The notes beneath the pieces are model-generated. The model was not told the origin of the DNA. It saw only the letters and a list, made by a program, of their open reading frames with translations, and did not search any database. A stretch of 64,000 nt of DNA. Source: Gymnogyps californianus. Its lineage: Eukaryota > Chordata > Aves > Accipitriformes > Cathartidae. Positions 1 through 12,000 of this stretch are shown one piece after another. The position numbers and the translations under genes were made by a program. The number at the start of each line of letters is the position of its first letter. The stretch's first letter is position 1. The DNA is taken from assembly GCF_018139145.2 (NCBI RefSeq), contig NC_059486.1:4774001-4838000 (forward strand), given 5' to 3'.

Positions 1-1617
1 ATCAAATCCTGAAACGTTCTTACCCAAGGGTTAACATCATCTCATTTTATAGATGGGAACAAAACACAGCAAGAGGCTAGAGATGGCACAAAGTGTTAAT
101 TCTTTACAAACAGGCAGTCATTATCCGCTACCACAGAGCAAACAACTGTGGCTTTTCACTAACATGCTTTAACCATTCCAGCCATCACCACAACTCCTTA
201 CAGCCAGGGTTCCTGCTCCTGTTCTGCACCACTTTGCAGTTATGTCACATAGCTATTTTTAAGTTGGTTTTTTTTTTATTTTTTAGCCAAATAGCTCTCT
301 AGTTTGTTTTATAGCTCACACAGTTATTTGCAGAGCTGTACACATCTGAGTAGGTACCACACTGGCATAGGAATGTGTGGAGGGTGAAGGTGTCAAGGGA
401 GCAGGCAGGAAGACATTATGCCAATGCTCCTGCGCTGCTGACTCTGCAACAGTAAATGTGGCCTCAGGCTGCAGCCCAGGAGCACTGCCTCCCTCCGGGT
501 CCCAGGCTCAGTGCTCCAGAACACACTGCCTTCTTATAGGGACAGGGAGCAGCAGATTGGGCTGAAAGCCAAATCTGTTCCCAAAGGCTCATTCACAACA
601 GCTGAAGGATCTTGTTTTGAAAAGGATGTTCACGATAAAAAATGGGACTCTCTCAGGAGACATGGGAATCTTCCAGAATCTGTTTTCCCTTTGAAGTTTT
701 CCTATTGTTTTTTTCCCCTCTTTGCTCATTTGTTTTGTCTCTCAGGGTGGAACTGAGAGCGTAAGCTCAGAGATTCACTGTGAGCTAATGTTCTATTCAG
801 TTAAAACTTAGGTACTGTGCCCAGGCAAAAGGTGAATGGTACAAAGCTGGCTTAATTTACATTAAAATATTCATAATGCTGTTAAGGTATATTAATAATG
901 CTGAAAAAGCCAACACATTCCATGGTTTTGTTTGGCACTTGCTCTCAGAGTTTCTGCCACACTGAACAATTGAAAATATCCGATTATTTTTGTGGGTGAT
1001 AAAGAAAGGCCTTTCCTGTTTCATTACTTAAAATTTTGGTAGCTGTTTTTTACTTTGTCCATTTATCTCTCATGAAACCCAAAGAGAGCTCTTGCTCTCC
1101 ATTCATTCTTCCAACACTGAAGTCTGGAGTTCCTTTGCAGTTTACTTTGGCATCTACTTCCTCAAGCAAGCACCTTAAAAAAAAATTAAAGCTGAAAGTG
1201 GTACCCCACTCCAGACTCAAGACATAAGTTCAGATATTGATTTCTAGGAACAAAGATTTAGTGAAAAACAAGACACTAAAGTTACAACAGAGCCTACAAA
1301 ATCTAGGTTAGCTTTCATACTATCAATTCAATTAGTTGAGTTAGACAGACATTCAGTTACACAGCTCTTCTATTCAAGTTATTCCTTACTGCTGACAGCA
1401 GTTGAGGGAGGAACAATAATTTCAGGGAATATGTGGGAAATAACAAATATTCCCTAAGTCACTGGCACTCAAACAGGTCTAAAATTGTGACTGGGCATTT
1501 GCAGTTATTCAAAAGATTGGTAGGAAGACCAACTCCACACCATCTTATAGTTCTAGGCTTTAAAAAACAAACAAAACAATCATCCCCCCCAACATATAAT
1601 ACTTTGCCCTACTATAG

Positions 1618-1712
1618 TTAAGGCACTGGATTGAGAGAAGGAAAAATCTGTGTTCAATTTCTGGTTCTGCTGTCAATTTCCCACGTCATCATGGGCAAAT
1701 CACTTAAGATTG
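1618..1712 (+). repeat. MIR-like ancient SINE remnant
   Basis: The stretch runs from a GGCACTGGATTGAGAG-type segment through TTCTGGTTCTGCTGTCA to GGGCAAATCACTTAAG. This follows the order of the MIR core (sorted-gene segment, 'ggttctagtcc..tctgccac', then 'cttgggcaagtcacttaac'). It is diverged, as expected for a repeat that predates the bird-mammal split. The assignment is by eye from the known consensus. Confidence 0.55.
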
Positions 1713-2794
1713 ACAGCTCACACGCACCACGTTACCATGCATCAGGTGAGCCACACCAGTAAGTCTGTTTGCACACATCTAACACATGACAAATGCAAGG
1801 TAATGTCACTTAATTTAACTCAGTATGGAATAAATTCACATTAAATTGCTTTACCTTGCATTTGTTATGGATTAACAGTACATAAAGATAAATTCAGGCA
1901 ACAAAAGAAGCCTGATGATAAGTCTGTGCCCCTACATTCAACACAACACTTAAGCATGCATGCAAGCGGTTTTTAGTCCTTCATCTTTATTTCACTCATT
2001 CACCTATAAGCATCTATTCCTTTCTTGTCTATCTTTAATGTTTAGATTATAAATGGTTGAAGATGTTTTCATCATACCTAATACACAAGGGTCTGAGCCT
2101 CTGTTGAGGGGTTTAGGGACCCCTATAATACAAAGAAATACTACAACTCTGACTATCTAAATTTGTATGAATTTGTATGTTCCCTTCTTGCCAGAAAAGT
2201 GCACAAACATTGGATTGTAGTCCCACCAAAGAAGATGATAAAGAAAGGAGGACTGGCCCAGAATGAGAACTATCATCTATACACAGATATGTCAATTTAA
2301 AATGTAATAGAAACAAGTGACGTTGCAGCTCAGGGCATGTTAAGTACTTCCCTTTGAACTCAGAAGGCTGAGTTTTCTGTTTGGATCTGTCTTCTGTTCT
2401 ATGAGAAGCAGGCATTTCCCAATGTACAGAATATAAAGAATTTTCATGTAGATTAAATTACTATCCAGAACAGAGCAATATGCTCCCAAAGAAGCAAAAA
2501 GCTCTGAAAACCCACCACTGCTAAAGATCTGCCCAACCTACTGCTGGCACTAGTCTGCATCAGTCTCTTGTGTCGGTACAAATCTCTCCCATTTATACTA
2601 GGATGATCTAGAACTGTCATTTCAGGATTGTAACTTCCTGCCTAATTGTCTCCCTGTCCACTAGACTGAGAAGTAAGTAGCTTTCATTCAATGTATTCAT
2701 GACAACTTAGTAAGCATATTCTTTGACAAACAAAACGCACAGTTAGTGTTTTAGAAGGCTTCCTTTTTAGTTCAAGGCTTTTCATTTGTTACAT

Positions 2795-2965
2795 CAGGTC
2801 AAATTCTGTAGCGTTCAAAATTAAATCAATACACATGGCCAAAATTCAACCCACTAGTAACACTAAAGTCAGTGGAGCTAAACGCAGGACGAAAATATCC
2901 TATATTCTGGACTTGGCTTTTGAAGTTGAATTTTATGACTAGTGCACCTTCTTTGAGTGCATATA
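2795..2965 (+). repeat. Degenerate avian/reptile interspersed repeat
   Basis: GTCAAATTCTGTAGC, GGCCAAAATTCAACCCACTA and CACTAAAGTCAGTGGAGCTA match, in order, a common sauropsid pattern ('gccaaattctgc .. tccattgaagtcaatggagtta'). The boundaries and family are uncertain. Confidence 0.4.
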
Positions 2966-3944
2966 GGAACAGTGGGGACACAAACTTCTTATATCTTTCA
3001 GAATACAGCCTCAATTCAACAGAAATTTTCCTCGTGGCTTAAATACCAGCTATTAGTAAATCAGAGTGACTGCAGTTGCATTTGCTAATCCCAATGAATT
3101 GTTATGCTGACTGGAAAGCCTGCTCTATCTTGACTTGCTTGGCAGCTTACAAGGTTGTCTCAGCATGGTCTAGATTTGTAAGGTATTTTAAAATGTTTTG
3201 TTACCTTTCTGAAATGTCCCATTTCTACTTGTCAACTAAGCTTACCAGTACAGCAATAGCAATTCCATGAAGCTTTAGTTTGAAGGTGGGTTGGTTTGGT
3301 GGTTGTTTTTTTTTTTTTCCCTTTTAAATGAGACTCATACCTATTCCAGGGATTCTGGGGGAAGATGAATGGAGAAGAACATGTCCTTCAGTCTCCCAAC
3401 ACAGATTAATAGCAAAACATCAAGTCCACTGCAGCATGCTCTCAATTTAGAAAGTGCTGGTGCTATAAAGAGAAAGCCATTGATTATTCATCCTTGGTTT
3501 ATAATACTCGAGAGCAAGTACAAAAAAGTAGCTTCTTATAAGAGAGAAGCTGGGGCTTCTAAGTCTGTAGAATTTAGAACATCATTCCAAAATCCATATA
3601 CTTAGAAAAGGCTCTATAATTCTAACATAAAACCAAAACAGGAATGTGTCTTATTTCAGTTATGCATTAGCTGCAGGGTTTGGATTAGGAGCACCTGGAC
3701 AACGCAAGTTGTGGCACAGCAGTTTGTGGCTACGTTCACATTTAATACAGTCGTATCTCCTGCAGAGGATGTAGGTCCTGGTCTGAGGTGGTCTGTCCTG
3801 CTCCAGCACCGTATTAATGATGGAGACAGCTATCGTTTCATAGAATGCAAGTTTGGTGTGGGACTTGGGCTCTTCAGAGTAGCCCTTCTAGAAACATTCA
3901 GTACACATAGCAACTTAGTTTACCAAATCACTGCTTAAACCTTT

Positions 3945-4110
3945 GCTCATTAACCCTCACAACAATTGTAATGTAGAGAGAACTCTTCACAGGTGGGAAA
4001 TTAAGGAATAAATTCAGGGAGCTGTCCTGTGTGACCTTGAGCATCAACAGCAGAACCATAATTATAACTCAGAGTATTCCTAACTCCTAACCCTGTGTTA
4101 AACAACATTT
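3945..4110 (-). repeat. MIR-like ancient SINE remnant, reverse orientation
   Basis: On the plus strand it reads CTCATTAACCCTCACAACAA, then CACAGGTGGGAAATTAAGGA, then TGTGTGACCTTGAGCA. The first two blocks match the reverse complement of the MIR 3' half (ttaatcctcacaaca, ..ttttacagatgaggaaactgagg). It is heavily diverged and the boundaries are approximate. Confidence 0.45.
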
Positions 4111-4593
4111 ATACCTGGATTTGGTACATAAGACCTTGACAAGTTACATGGGAGGAAAGGGAGGGTCAAGAAAGGACGTTATTTCTGCACAAGTGATATT
4201 TTCAGATTAAATGGAACCTCCAACACCCTAGAGCCCAACTTCTTTGCATTTTGCAATCAGTTCTTTTTCAGAGATATGCTGTTTGCAATTCCCGTCTCTT
4301 ACAGTAGAAACCCTTCTTCTCTGGAAAAGAAAGGAGTAAGACTGGCTTTTGCAAACCTGACCAGAGGCAGATCAGGAGAGCATGCCTGTAGCCAAAAAGC
4401 CCAGCTCACTGAGACTACAGTACAGTGTAGAGTGGGATTAATGTCTTATTTACTGGTTCTCATTTGCACACCTTTTGGACAGGTGGCTAAATTGCTCAAA
4501 AACCAGACAAAACGAGGGGATGCAAAGTAACATACTAACTTCTTTAATAGAGTCCAATCCAATTAAACCAAAATCACTCTGTGAACCCCTGGG

Positions 4594-4599
4594 TTTATT
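4594..4599 (-). terminator. PATZ1: Candidate PATZ1 poly(A) signal AATAAA
   Basis: TTTATT on the plus strand is AATAAA on the PATZ1 strand, about 1.0 kb past the stop codon. Just downstream on the transcript lies a G/U-rich stretch (GTGATTTTGGTTTAATTGG), as expected of a cleavage downstream element. A second AATAAA at 5325-5330 gives a 3'UTR of about 0.3 kb but lacks an obvious GU-rich element. Which one is used cannot be told from sequence. Confidence 0.35.
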
Positions 4600-5621
4600 C
4601 ACACTAAACAAGTCAGTGGTACATAGTGTTAACCCGATAGCTGATCGTGTTTATACCCTAGGTCCCCACATGAAAAATGAGCACCAGTCAACCAGACTGC
4701 AATGGTATTTTTCCTTCCTTTTTTTTTTTCTTTTTTTTTTTCATAAAACTATTTCTTTCATAGACTTAAAACAATCAACTAGCCAAGTTATTAATTATGG
4801 TACATCTAAAAAAAAAAATTAATACTAACCCTAATGTGACTGCTGCTTTAAGAGTGCTCTGTGTATCGCCTTAGACTGGCTTTTCAGTAGCAATTCACTA
4901 CAACAGGTCCTAAAATAATAATAATAGAGAATTAAAAACCTGACAGCAAGTTTAATGGTTAAAAGTAACAAAAACAACCTGTTCTGAATGGTGATTTTTC
5001 TCAGCAGTTCAGTCCTGCTGCAGCACTCACAGCCTCACAAATGGCAGAAGGGGTTCAAATTCTCTCACCTTCTTTAAATTTTTCTGTTTTTAAAAGGAGA
5101 ACTGCATTGTAACCTGCCAGGTACCATGGGGCATTTTACTTAATGTTATATTCAGTAATGGGTCAATAATGGGTCTGTTTTTAAAACTTACTGTTTTTCT
5201 GGGGTAGGTTAGGGAAGGTGGGGAATAGAGAGAGAACAAAAGCATAGCTCCCTGTAGCTGTAGCTCCCCAGGTGCCTCGGTCACTAGGACTGTCTAATTC
5301 TCAGATCAGTGCTGGCAACTTTTGTTTATTCTAGAAGATCATGACAAAACACCAGCAGCAGCCTCTAAAGCTCCATTTGGTGTTTTAGGTCATGTCTCCT
5401 ATTCAAGGTCACCATCTTCTGTAATTTATCAGCTAAGAAGCATTTTCTCCCTCTCCCCAGTGAAGGTTTAAAGGTGGGGTAGGGCATGAGACAAAGAGGG
5501 AAGCTAAAATGAATAAAAAATTCTCAGCTATAGAACCAAATTTCATTATTTCCTCTTTCATTCACAGCATCTTATCATTATAACCAGACTGCTGCTTTGC
5601 TTTGTTAAGATCAAACTGATC

Positions 5622-6040
5622 TCATTTCCCCTCTGGCCCCATTGGTTGCTGGTCGACCTCTGGATCCACTAGGGATGATGCAAATGCTGACTGGACGATC
5701 TGAAACCCAAATGACTCCAGGAGAGACATGTTCTGTTGGGGTGAAAAGGGGGATCCTAGAGCAGGACCGAGGTCCCCCAATGGGCCACCAAGGGCCCTGA
5801 CGTGAACTTTCTGTATGTGTTTGTTCAGATAAGACTTTGATCTGAAAAAGCTGCCACATTCAGGGCAAGGGTACTTCTTCTCTCCTTCCGTCTCCATTTT
5901 GTTTTTGCTGACTGCCATGTCACACGAGAAGGACCCATTGGTGCTCTGTTTCTCAGGAGTCTTGAGGTCACTGGTGTCAGAGAGGTCTCCGTATGAATCA
6001 GAACTCTCAATCGGGTCCGAATGTGAACATTTCTGGCCTT
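5622..6040 (-). CDS. PATZ1: PATZ1 terminal coding exon (residues 556-694)
   Basis: The acceptor is TTTTTCCCATAG, and the exon opens with AAGGCCAGAAATG, completing the Glu codon begun in exon 4. It encodes a Ser/Asp-rich linker (ESSDSYGDLSDTSDLKTPEK), the last C2H2 finger (C614, C617, H630, H635) and the conserved hydrophobic tail. Human isoforms that omit or replace this part are known from memory, so regulated use of this exon would be expected here too. Confidence 0.93.
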
Positions 6041-9000
6041 CTATGGGAAAAAGAAAAGAGAGAAGTTTTCAGAATCTTATCTCCCCAAAAAAGTATTTAA
6101 CATGCATTAAAATAGATTATATTGGTTACCACCTGATTTCATTAATGACTGGCATGACAGAATGATACACACTTAACGTCGCAATCCCTCATATTCTAAA
6201 GCCCTTGACCATAGGTCCTCTTTACAAACCACTGGGCTACTATCAGAGCAACATGCAGGTTTTTATTATGGATTTGGCATGATACTGAATGCAACCATAA
6301 TGGATCTCTGGTTTATATAACACTTTTTTGAATCTCAAAGATGTCTCACAACGTTTACACCTCAGGCACTACAAAAGGATGGACCTAACAATGAGTTTTT
6401 AACTGCACAGTTCACTCCCACACTTCTGAAGTATTGTTTATACTGTGGGGGAGAGCCTAGAAACCTAATGAAGTATAACAGGCTGCAGCAAGATGTGAAG
6501 AAACCTGGAAATACTCAGCAAAACATCAGTGAGCTACTGCAATTTAAGAAGTGCAATTGCATTTAGTCTTGAGGAACTCTTTTTTACAAGTTAAGTGCAA
6601 CACTGTTAGAAGTGAACTTCAGAATCTAAAATTGTTCCATCTTCAAATACTGTAGTGTGAAACAGGAGAGGGGTTAGGGACACTATTTTAAGTCATTTGG
6701 ATACATATCCTGGCAAAGCCATTGGTATGTTTAGAGTGTTCCCCATTATCCTCTGGCAGTATGCCAAGAAAGTTTGTCGACACTTTTTGCTCAGCACGTA
6801 TGAATGAGCGTGGGAAACCCAGACGTACTCCCTAAACAAGTCTCTGAATACAAATAAGCTGTATCTACTATTAACTCTAAAAGACCAAAGAACCACTTGG
6901 CACAACCCAAAAGACAGATTTGCTCTGGACTCGGCATTACAAACCAAACAGGATAAGCATGAAATCAATACACCACTGAGCTGGAGTAAATCTCTTGTTA
7001 AGTCAGCACACCACCCAAAACCAAAGGGCTTCTGTAGTAACTCTATCAGGACTTCAACAGAAAAAAATTACACAACTGTAGCTTTCCGCTGGCACAGACT
7101 TTGTTTAACCCAGCCTGCTGTGTTCTCCTGGGCAAGAAAAAAATGTAACTTTTTGGGACAACCATGGTTTTGAAGAATTTTCTGATGTTTCAGCTTCACC
7201 AGGAATACTGACAGCTCAAACCAAGAAGCAAAAAGCAAGCTATTCTACATAGATTAACACACAGCTTTACATATTCAGAAGTTAAATACTCTTTAGCTAT
7301 TCTTACAATATCTTCCCCCCTCCCCCCCAAGTTAAATGCAGGTTAAAAAACAAAAAAAAGTAACAGTACTATTATCACCCTCCACCTCTCCTCCCCAACA
7401 ACAGCATTAAAAAGTGTAAGTTTAGCTACAGACAGTTGCATGGCTCCTCATCAACCTGAGGATGAACATTGCTTTCACCGCTCAAGAATCTTTATGAACT
7501 GCATTCTGTGGCTCCCCCTTCCTTCACCGGAAATCAGAAACATGGTTTGACTGACATGAGATTCAAGTACAGTGGGATTAAGGAACCGTCAAGGATCTGC
7601 ACCCCTCAGGCAAAATTCAAATACTGACTGCTCCTCGGAAGATGGTCAAGATGAAGTAACATGGCTTTTTCAATCTCTAAGAAAGATTGAAAAAGATTTC
7701 TCTCTTCAAAGAAGCTGCCAAAAATTCACGTACCCTTACATGTCCACCTCCTTCCCCCAGACCTGTTAAATTGGCTATCCAAGGACACATATTACATACT
7801 ATGTGATGCTATGTAATTTCTCTGCATCTCCCTAAGCTTCTCTCCAGTATCTTCCCTGTCCTTCCTCCCTCCCCTTTCTCATGCCCAGCCCAACATCCCA
7901 CAACACAAAGTTCTGCACAGAGCAGCACGGTGCAGAGCAGCAAGTCGCTTGCCTTTGATGCCATAGGTCCTGACGCAGTGGAACGCTGCTCCCCCATTCG
8001 GGATGGACTCCTGGTGCCTGGAGACCTGGGGAAGGGGAACACCGTGGTGGGTTTTAACATGGACCTTTAAGTAGGAGGCAGAGGAGAAACCTAAACAAGA
8101 TAAAAGGAGATGAGATCCTGCCACCAGCAAAGACACACATCTGCCTTCCCTGTTCTTTTCATCTTTCTCTTGCTCCTACTCCCTATTACAAGTTGCCATT
8201 ATACTAGCTTGATTTCTGGTTACCTACAACATGTTCAAGTAGGATTCCTAGACATAATCAGGCAATGAATACAATGCATACCTTTCATTAGACTTCATTT
8301 GCTTTTTGGAAGTCATGATGAAAGAACAGCCTCCTTGAGAAACAAATCCTATGTAAGCAAACCTAGCAGATGACATGAAACTTTCTGGAAAAAAAGGCAG
8401 AAGAGACATGATACAAAAAGGCACCCATGTCTCTTCACCATTTTTGTACTGCTTTATTTATTTTAATTAAAAATGCCTTCATCATCTGATAATACTTTGG
8501 AACATAGTTCAAATTAGTTTATTTTATGCTGTTAAGATTTGAAGGAATGCCATTTAGTAACACCCCTCTTTGGTATTTAGTGTGCTTTCTCCTTAGGTTT
8601 CTAGCATTTATAGTGACTTCTAGAAGGCAGAAAGCTAAAACTACTGAGTTTCTAAGGTATACAATTTTGTTCTATAGTAATTTTTGAAAAACATTTCCTC
8701 CATTCAGCTCATCCTGAGTTTTAAAAAACATACATATTTTGTCTGCAGTTAACAAAAAAAAAATTAAAATGAAATTGCAATATTTCTATTAGTTCTGATC
8801 TGTAAGCCCAAACCACTGAAATTAAAAACATATATTACAAACAACTGATTTTTGAACAAAACAGTTTTTTACATTTGTGCATGTGCTTTTAAAAATTGTT
8901 TTTGAAGTCTCACAAATATGGCCTTTTCCTTTAATGCAATAAATTATCTCACATATACTTTGGAATGTTTTTAAATTCAATTTTAATAAGATATGCAATT

Positions 9001-12000
9001 AGTACTAGTACTTTTGGACCATATACAAGGCACAAGGAGGACAGAGTTTTAAAGACTTCCTACACAGGTAAGCCTATCAACAACCATCTTAATTTTCTAT
9101 TATATTTTGAACAGAATATTATGGCACTTCCATGTTAGAAACATTTTCCTTTAACAACTGAGAACACAACACAAGTTTCACTGTCACAGACACAGAGTTC
9201 CAAGTTCCTTTCTGGATAGAGAAAACCCAAGACCTAGATTTTTTTTAAACCAATACAGCATTTACAGCACAAGCCCTTGCAAGAGAACTTTCATACCAAT
9301 GCTTCAGTTTAAATATGAATAGATATACTACTGTAAAGCCATTTTTATAGTGATATAACTGCATTTACATTTGATGATATATAATAATGTATTAGGAAGG
9401 CTGCAAAACCAATACTGGCAGACCTCTCTGGGGTGGATTTTCTGACAGCAGCTGTTAGTTTCAGGTGCTGAATTTCATAATGAATGCGGCTTTACACTAA
9501 AATTTCCTGTGCCTACCCAACAGAATACCCCTCTACCCAGACTTTTCTTAGAAGCCAGGATCAAAGAGTATTCAGGGATTATTAAGAATTATATATACAG
9601 GACCTGCAGAGCAAGACAGAACTCCACAGCAACCTGCTGAAGGGGAAAAAGGGCAGGTTACTGAGAATGAACAAGAGAGAGTTACTGTAGACCCCGGAGT
9701 TGAAGATAAAAGTACAGAAAGTAGATACATCACAACTGAAGAAACCAAGAACGTATGACTCTCAAAATACAATGGAGCAGAATCACCTAGGCCAAGACAT
9801 CCAGGGAATTAATGTAAGGATATTATCCTCCGAAACAATGCAAGACCTACCCTCAGACACAAAATGCTGTACTGAATATCTCACTGGGCCACAAGAGAAT
9901 ATATTTTTCCAAATACCAAAAATTCAATGTAGACATGGAAAGAACCAGTGTTTGCCTGGTAAAGGACACAATGTACAGATACAATGGTGATACTTCCAAC
10001 TACAAGGTACTTCCCTTATTTCATACATGTCTCTAATAACCACATGCATGCTGAGATGAGCCTCTTTATGCAGCAATGCATTAAAATCTCACTGCTAACC
10101 ATTAAAAAAGGACTACATACAGGTATTCAGTGTTTTTCTATACTACAATTGACACAGGAAAATCTGAAGTTGTAATCTCTGCTATACAATATTTTTTCTG
10201 AGCTCTGCGATTCCATTTCTAGAGTACATTGTTTTATATAATGAAAACTGCCTGCAAATGTGTTAGCTCCCCTTTATGCACTTGGCAGATGAATGTGTGA
10301 GTCATCAACTTCCACCAAAGCAGTAAGAATGCCAACTGCTTCATAGGAGACTGTTTAAAGTGAGATGATTTTTTTGTTGGTTTTATCCTAATTTGTTTCT
10401 GAAGCACTTAGCACTGGCCTTTTTTTTTTTTCCACCAGACCTTAATTATGAATGCCTGTCCTAGGAAGATGGGGGATTCATAGACAATAATCCTTTACTT
10501 TTAAAAATCTCTTTAAAAACAAAGTCAGGCTAATGCAGAGGATAAAGTGGAAGTCTTTTACAAAGAAGGAATGTATTTATTGCTCTACCCATATACATTT
10601 CTCAGCTTTGCAGAGCAGATTATTTCTTCATACTAGAGGAACCAACATTTAAAATATGCATAGAGAGGAAATGATCTGCTTTATATAAATGGGACCTATC
10701 CCTTGATCTCTTAGATAACATCTATAAGGAGACAGACTATAGAAATAATCGCAGGATGTTCCTTTTTCAAAAATTCTAATTTGGATTTAGCTGGAACATC
10801 TGGAGAATGTGTCTTGCTTTAATCAACTCTGTATCCACCATGAAATATACAAGAATTCATCTTATGGTAAAAAAAATTCCTTCTCCTAATTCATTTGATT
10901 TCTGTGAAACAAACAATGCATATGTGTCTGAAGCAGAAAATGAATCTTCTGAGTTGTGCATGTTATTACAAGGTACCAATTCTAGACTTGTCAAAGTCAT
11001 TAATCTCTTATGTTCTTTGAAAAAGTCCACACGAGCAAATAAAGTTCCTAAGGATGCTAACAGAAGATTATATAACAACAAAGCAGGAGCAGGTCTCTTT
11101 TATTTAAACTGATCAAAGAGAATTTGTCTTAAAATGTGAGGATTGAGGATTAGTTTTCATAAGCACATTTTAGATGAATTCTTAAAAAAAAAAACCCAAA
11201 CAGAAAATTCCAGGAAAAAAAAAAATTGCACAGCTTCCCTGGTTTAACAAGATTTAATTGCTTCCATAATTATTCTAAGCATAAAGACCCTAAGTAAGAA
11301 AATAACCTGGAAAAAACATCAAATCACAGATGGTAATTTTTGGACATTATACTGCCACTTTGTAAAATAAACAAACAAACAAACAAATAAATAAATAAAA
11401 TCAGCAAATGGGTACATGCATGACATGGCAAACCAGTGGCTACTGCTTTCAGTCAGGTACTGAGTTCCCCATCTCCTAAATCCATTAAACTTTTAAACGA
11501 ACATAAATTTGATTAAGTTCCACAGAAAAGCCCTCAGTCTGATGGGATCAATTGAGTGATTCTAAGCTCTGTCTTTAACACTAGGATATGTTCAGCTGTG
11601 TAAGAGTCACCTTTTCATCCACTTTTTTTTTGTTTTTGGTGGGCCAACATCCAAAATTCTCTCTACAAGCAGCCTGAGCATTCTTGCTTGACAATTACTA
11701 TATCCAGAGCTTGACAATTACTATACCCAGAACTAGCTAAGTTCCAATTAAAATATACACCAGCACGTTAGCTGAGGGAAGAATAAAACAAACTCCCATT
11801 GCACAAGCACCATAGCCACGGCACAATCGCAGCTGGGGGAACGGTGCGTAGCTTCTGACTGCACCAATGTCTATCAAATAGATGTTCTAATCCAGAAATT
11901 TTCCACTAGACTTCATCTTGCCAGGCTCTACAATTTAAAAGATATCTATTTAAAACACTGAACATTATAATTTGATTCTAGAACACTTTGGATTAAAAAT

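Larger units (their letters stand above)
1..4590. other. Intergenic DNA downstream of PATZ1, no gene recognised
   Basis: I see no convincing exon here on either strand. The open frames are short, AT-rich and match no family I know. The stretch holds two MIR-like SINE remnants (about 1618-1712 and 3945-4110), a degenerate avian/reptile-type repeat (about 2795-2965) and short A/T homopolymers. In human the gene beyond PATZ1 is PIK3IP1; none of its kringle or transmembrane coding sequence is recognisable in this stretch. Confidence 0.6.

Noticed and set aside
9700..9990. A 96-codon plus-strand frame within PATZ1 intron 3.
   Set aside because: No domain, no start context, and no splice signals; consistent with chance in AT-rich DNA.
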